Origin: Acanthaster planci
Taxonomy: Eukaryota > Echinodermata > Asteroidea > Valvatida > Acanthasteridae
DNA length: 23,198 nucleotides
Direction of reading: 5' to 3'
NCBI RefSeq assembly: GCF_001949145.1
Contig: NW_019091394.1
Span: forward strand, 1,638,743 to 1,661,940
The notes under the pieces are model-generated. The model saw only the letters and a program-made list of their open reading frames with translations, ran no database searches and was not told the DNA's origin. Shown one piece after another: positions 19,615 to 23,198 of the stretch. Every line of letters starts with the position of its first letter. Within the stretch, counting starts at the first letter, position 1. The position numbers were made by a program, and so were the translations under genes.

Positions 19615-20832
19615 GTATGATATACTGAAAATGAATTTGATTTGAAACTTCTGTAAAGGCTTCCAAAGCCACATCACAAAATGTCATTGTGTAAACCGAG
19701 AAGTATTGGTTATAACAGCGCCCTCTTTGTGTTTGTATGCACTTGGTGAGCAGGATTTATCAACTAGTTGTTAGCTAGAATACCCTTATAAAAAAACAAA
19801 CAAAAAAAAAAACCCAAAAAACCTAGCAAATAAAAGCAAGGATGTCGGGACCGTGAGAACATCATGTCGAATGAGCCCGAAGCGCCCCTTTCCCCCCCCC
19901 CGACACCAAAAGTTGGATACGCCCGTTGCGGAGAGGTGCAGATTATAATATTAACCAATTTCATACATATGAAGCAACATCATTGTACTGCAACGCCTTT
20001 CAACTTATCGGCACGTTCAGCATATTTTCCACGCCCAGCCTGTAGCGTTGAACAATGTCATTAGCATCGAAGAGGAACCATGGAATAGGATTTTTGAGCC
20101 TGGGTTGGATAAAATAATGAAGAACAGCTTCAGACTTTGTACTTTGTAGCAGTAAAAAGAAGACATTAGTGGCTGATTTTGAATGATCGAGTTTGTACTG
20201 CTCCTTTGTGACAAGGAGTGCATTCCATGAATTAAAATAGCGCCCTCGTGCAAGTATTTTCGAAGAATTGTAAAACTACCGCCTTGTTTTCACTTCCAAA
20301 TGAAATCAATTATTAGATCTTGTTTGAAACTGTCGTAACACGTAGTAATATTTATGGAAACAAGTTCAGCTGAATATCCACCACAAGTTTCCTTTAAAAT
20401 ACCTCATGGCGAAACCGTGATGTTGCAGGACACGCCTCCCGAACTCCCGAGAAATACGCCCCTCCCAATACCTTCTGCCCCCTCTCCGGTAAACAGAATT
20501 GGGAAAAAAGGAATTACATTTTGTTGAGGCCTAATCCAAACTCAAGCACTGCTCCACCGTCTCGCGACTGGATTTCATTCGGCACCAAACAAACTACCAC
20601 AGAGATCGATCGTTACGAAAAATTAGGAGATGATCTCGGTACAGCCCTGGTTCAAGGGCAATAGCAAACGATCAGTGTGTAATGTCCAAAGGCTAAACGG
20701 TTTGTTTTGACAGAATATAAACAGAACGTGATAACAAATATTGTCGCAAAAGCTGTCGTGTCGTACTGTTTGTCGTAATGCCTTTGTTCTGCACCAGCGC
20801 TGGAGTGCTCATAAAATATTCATTTCGGAAAG
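19615..20832. other. DNA between G4's two candidate first exons
   Basis: It would be intron for a distal-start transcript. It contains an A-rich run (19788..19822), a C run (19891..19900) and several blocks matching 14757..16194 in reverse, including the stretch just upstream of exon 1 (20700..20830). No further exon was recognised. Confidence 0.5.
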
Positions 20833-20878
20833 ATGGGATTTCTGGTCTTTCACTGCCTTATCCTTTTGCTGCTTGGAG
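20833..20878 (+). CDS. G4 exon 1 (proximal), signal peptide with altered donor
   Basis: ATG at 20833 encodes MGFLVFHCLILLLLG, clearly homologous to G3 exon 1. The G3 donor (CGGAG|GTAGGA) has become CGGCTGTTTTC here, so that site is gone. The end at 20878 assumes use of GGAG|GTTGGT, the nearest GT giving the required phase 1. It is a weak site, and the exon may be non-functional. Confidence 0.45.
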
Positions 20879-23198
20879 GTTGGTACTTGCTCGGCTGTTT
20901 TCTTGAACTGTTGCATCGAAAACCGTTTTTATACCTTGGTTTTATTTCATTCAGAGTAATTCCGCCAATTTTCTAATTTTCAAGCAAGGGCATACATACG
21001 TTTCCGTGGCAACGTGTATTAAAATGCTCTGTGGTCCAACCATGAACGCCAGAACGGACCACCAGAAATGTGGCCAGAAAGGCTGAGACGAACAAACCAG
21101 AAGAGTATTGCTGACTGTCTTAAAATATTATAGAGCGAAGGCCTTGCTCTTTTTGATTCATCTATACGGATGCGGCATACATCGATGTATGCAGATAGAC
21201 TAAAAAAACTCAGCTATAGATGAACCGTAAGACTTGCTGTAAAATTTCAAAAACCTTTGTAGCTTTATTTTGAGACTTTTATCTCAAATTTGTGGAGGCT
21301 AATTGAGTGGTCATGTTGGTCATGATTTCAGATCCACTCAAACAGAATTTTCTTCTCTCTTCCGTGGGCTTGCAGGGAGCGTTCGAGGTAACCAATCGTC
21401 CGGAGCAATGAATGGCACCAGTACCCCAGCTGCCGCAACAGCACCGACTGAAGTCACCGGGCAAAGCACGGTGGGCTCCACGGGGGCCATTGCGACCACA
21501 GCCGGGACCGCCTCGACGACAAGCCCCGCTGTGACGACTGCTAACCTGACGACCACAGTAGCACTGACAACATCGGCCCCTCCGACAACAACCCTTGGGC
21601 TACCAGCCAGTGTTAACCAGAGTGAACTTATTCCAACGTAAAAAAGACATGCATATCTAATAGGAGAAAAATGGCGGCATATTATGAACATTAATTTATT
21701 TTTAAATTCTTGTCACAAAATATTCACTTTGCCACGTTCTACACATTGGGATTTGGTACCACTGCGCATTTTGGGCGGGAATCAAACAAGGTTCAGGGCG
21801 AAGATTAGGGTCAAAGGGTGAAGTTGGAGGTACAGGTTGGGGGTTAAGTTTAGGGATGTATGATAAGGGTTGGGGTTGATATCTCATTGTTTTATCAATT
21901 GTTGAAATTTTAGTAGACGAAAGTCAAATAGGAAGGCTTTAAAGTGGCAGTGTGATGAACGAATGGAAGGGCATATTTGAAAAACACATCAATGTTATTC
22001 AATTATAAAACAAATAATCAACACTAATTCGGCGTGCTGTGTGACTGAAATATCATCAAGACCTTTTCGAGACCATCTGAAATCCATTCATTAATCTGTT
22101 CGGTCCCAATCAATACATGTTTGTTTCTTCATTGTTTCTTCAAAGTGGAGGAATAAGCAATCGAAACTGTATCTCAGAAGTCAGTAGGAGTCTTTTCTTG
22201 GGCACACCGGACCCGACTCACTTCAAGTGTTTCGTCACATGAAACATTTGTTTGAGATCTCGCATAATGGCTCTGCGTTTACACCTCTTGCTTGGAATTC
22301 TCTTGCAGCTATCAAATCAACGACACGGACGGTCACGTGTGCATACTGGCCATGTTTACCGCCACACTGAAAATCAAATACGACAAAACAGACGGAGAGG
22401 TGAGTGGGTCCTGCGTGTCGTAATGTCGTTTTTTGTTGTTGCTTTTTCAACTGTCGTCAGTTTACCTGCCGCCATCTTGGGATTATCTTCCTGGCGTAAC
22501 TTAGTTACTCGATTTTGTTTCAGTCGGCAGAAGCAGTCATTCCCTTCCCGGAGAGCCTGCAAGCTTATGGAAAGTGTGAGAGGTACTCCTTTGACGGCCG
22601 AGAGTTTTTCTTTGCTTACCCCGACAATTCGTCGTATACTCTCCGCCTGCGGTTCTCATTTAGAATCCACAAAATCAACCAAAAGCCCATCGGCTTGTTG
22701 TTCCCGGAACTGGAGGTAGTGTGGACGTATGCGGCGCCCTTCTTCCCGGATAACGCGGAAAGACTCGGTAAGTGTTTGATTATGTGTTACCCGAAAGACG
22801 GGACTTGGCTCATTCATACAGCATGAATGAGCCAAGCGTAAGAAAAAAGTGACAGCGAGCAAAAATAAATTCTGTCGATCGTCTTAAATAGGATAACTTG
22901 GTGAGTGAAGATGTCAGGCTCGTCTGGCGCCCGTTGCTGTCGTCGTTTGTGTCATTGACGTCGTTGTCGTTGCTGTGGCTGTTGATGCTGTTCCTCTGCA
23001 GTTGTGGTTATTGTCAATGTTGACATTGTCGTGTTTGTCGGTATTGATCTAGTATTAATTTAACTTCAATTCATATGGAGTTCATTGTTATAATTTTCTT
23101 GTAATACCTAATTTTTTTTATAACTTTCTTTGAAATTGACTCCTTTGAAGGTCGTGAGGACGGCAGGATATTTACCAGTTTTGTGAATGAAATGTACA
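20833..23198 (+). CDS. G4: LAMP/CD68-like membrane glycoprotein, inverted paralog of G3 (3' end off window)
   Basis: Exons on the plus strand: 20833..20878 (proximal first exon, weak donor), 21376..21637, 22309..22399, 22524..22767 and 23151..>23198. Phases match G3 (1, 2, 0, 1). The visible product is a signal peptide, a Thr/Ala-rich stalk of the same length as in G3, and the first two thirds of the LAMP domain, including the first two cysteines. Exon 3 differs from G3 by one base in 91 and exon 4 by nine in 244. The third and fourth cysteines, transmembrane helix and tail lie beyond the window. No stop codon or frameshift is seen in exons 2-5. The only sign of damage is the changed donor after exon 1, which the distal signal exon at 19554 could bypass. 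Confidence 0.78.
21376..21637 (+). CDS. G4 exon 2, Thr/Ala-rich mucin-like stalk
   Basis: 262 bases: acceptor GGGCTTGCAG|GG after a long C/T tract, donor CCAAC|GTAAAA in phase 2 (AC plus C of exon 3 gives Thr). It encodes about 87 residues of Thr, Ala, Ser, Pro and Gly, with NGT and NQS sequons kept from G3. About 17 residues differ from G3, mostly Ala/Val/Thr exchanges. Confidence 0.82.
22309..22399 (+). CDS. G4 exon 3, start of LAMP domain
   Basis: 91 bases: acceptor CTCTTGCAG|C, donor GAG|GTGAGT. It encodes YQINDTDGHVCILAMFTATL and a short Lys/Asp-rich end. The cysteine is the first of the LAMP domain. Confidence 0.87.
22524..22767 (+). CDS. G4 exon 4, middle of LAMP domain
   Basis: 244 bases: acceptor TTTGTTTCAG|TCG, donor CTCG|GTAAGT. 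It carries YGKC (second cysteine) and ends FFPDNAERLG. Differences from G3 cluster in two short blocks in the middle; the first 66 bases and the last stretch of about 80 bases are identical. Confidence 0.87.
22804..22836. repeat. Perfect hairpin in G4 intron 4
   Basis: Two 14-base arms, CTTGGCTCATTCAT and ATGAATGAGCCAAG, around the loop ACAGC. The equivalent site in G3 intron 4 has only a short imperfect stem. Confidence 0.9.
23151..23198 (+). CDS. G4 exon 5, end of LAMP domain (partial)
   Basis: Acceptor CCTTTGAAG|GT in phase 1. The visible 48 bases encode REDGRIFTSFVNEMY, matching the start of G3 exon 5 (QQDGRIFTSFVSEMY). The exon runs past the window, where the third cysteine and QPYADF motif are expected. 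Confidence 0.82.

Larger units (their letters stand above)
18785..23198. repeat. Right arm of large inverted duplication (runs off right edge)
   Basis: The inverted partner of 11643..18015. The innermost shared block is about 18790..18900, with GAGGCACCAGCCATT matching the reverse of 17955..17995. Outside exons, shared blocks include the region upstream of both first exons (20700..20830), the AGCGCCCTC-containing blocks (near 19718 and 20240), and 19340..19420. Confidence 0.85.

Overview
The window is eukaryotic nuclear DNA. Its coding sequence lies in short exons with GT-AG borders and introns of about 120-1000 bases, between long AT-rich, repeat-laden stretches. The proteins and the repeat style (foldback elements, GTAC-rich palindromic tracts, CTCA microsatellite) suggest a marine invertebrate, possibly an invertebrate deuterostome. 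That placement is inference; no sequence search could be run.

The coding content is one gene family in four copies. The proteins resemble the lysosome-associated membrane protein (LAMP) family with a CD68/macrosialin-like layout: signal peptide, Thr/Pro-rich mucin-like stalk, one LAMP luminal domain with four cysteines, one transmembrane helix, and a short basic tail with a Tyr-x-x-hydrophobic sorting motif. G1 (1..287, minus) is cut by the left edge. G2 (4769..9149, minus; 6 exons, 451 aa) and G3 (10979..14756, minus; 6 exons, 380 aa) are complete. G4 (20833..23198, plus) is cut by the right edge in exon 5. Exon order and intron phases (1, 2, 0, 1, 1) agree wherever they can be compared, so the genes arose by duplication.

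G3 and G4 lie in the two arms of a large imperfect inverted duplication. The left arm is roughly 11643..18015 and the right arm 18785..23198 and beyond, with a spacer of about 770 bases, so the two genes diverge head to head. Homology covers exons, introns and upstream DNA. Each arm also has a second, upstream signal-peptide exon (16195..16255 minus; 19554..19614 plus) of identical length and donor phase. These look like alternative first exons, or first exons of lost genes. G4's own proximal first exon has lost the donor site that G3 uses.

Repeats: a 33-bp minisatellite coding a His-rich Thr repeat in G2; a 200-bp TA-flanked element in G3 intron 2, absent from the matching place in G4; a fragment of the same element near 2120..2179; two foldback elements (4400..4640 and 10276..10452); a CTCA microsatellite; GTAC-rich tracts; and a perfect hairpin in G4 intron 4 that G3 lacks. 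No RNA genes, CRISPR arrays, or reverse transcriptase or transposase genes were recognised. The long intergenic stretches (288..4768, 9150..10978, 14757..20832) hold no other gene I can support.
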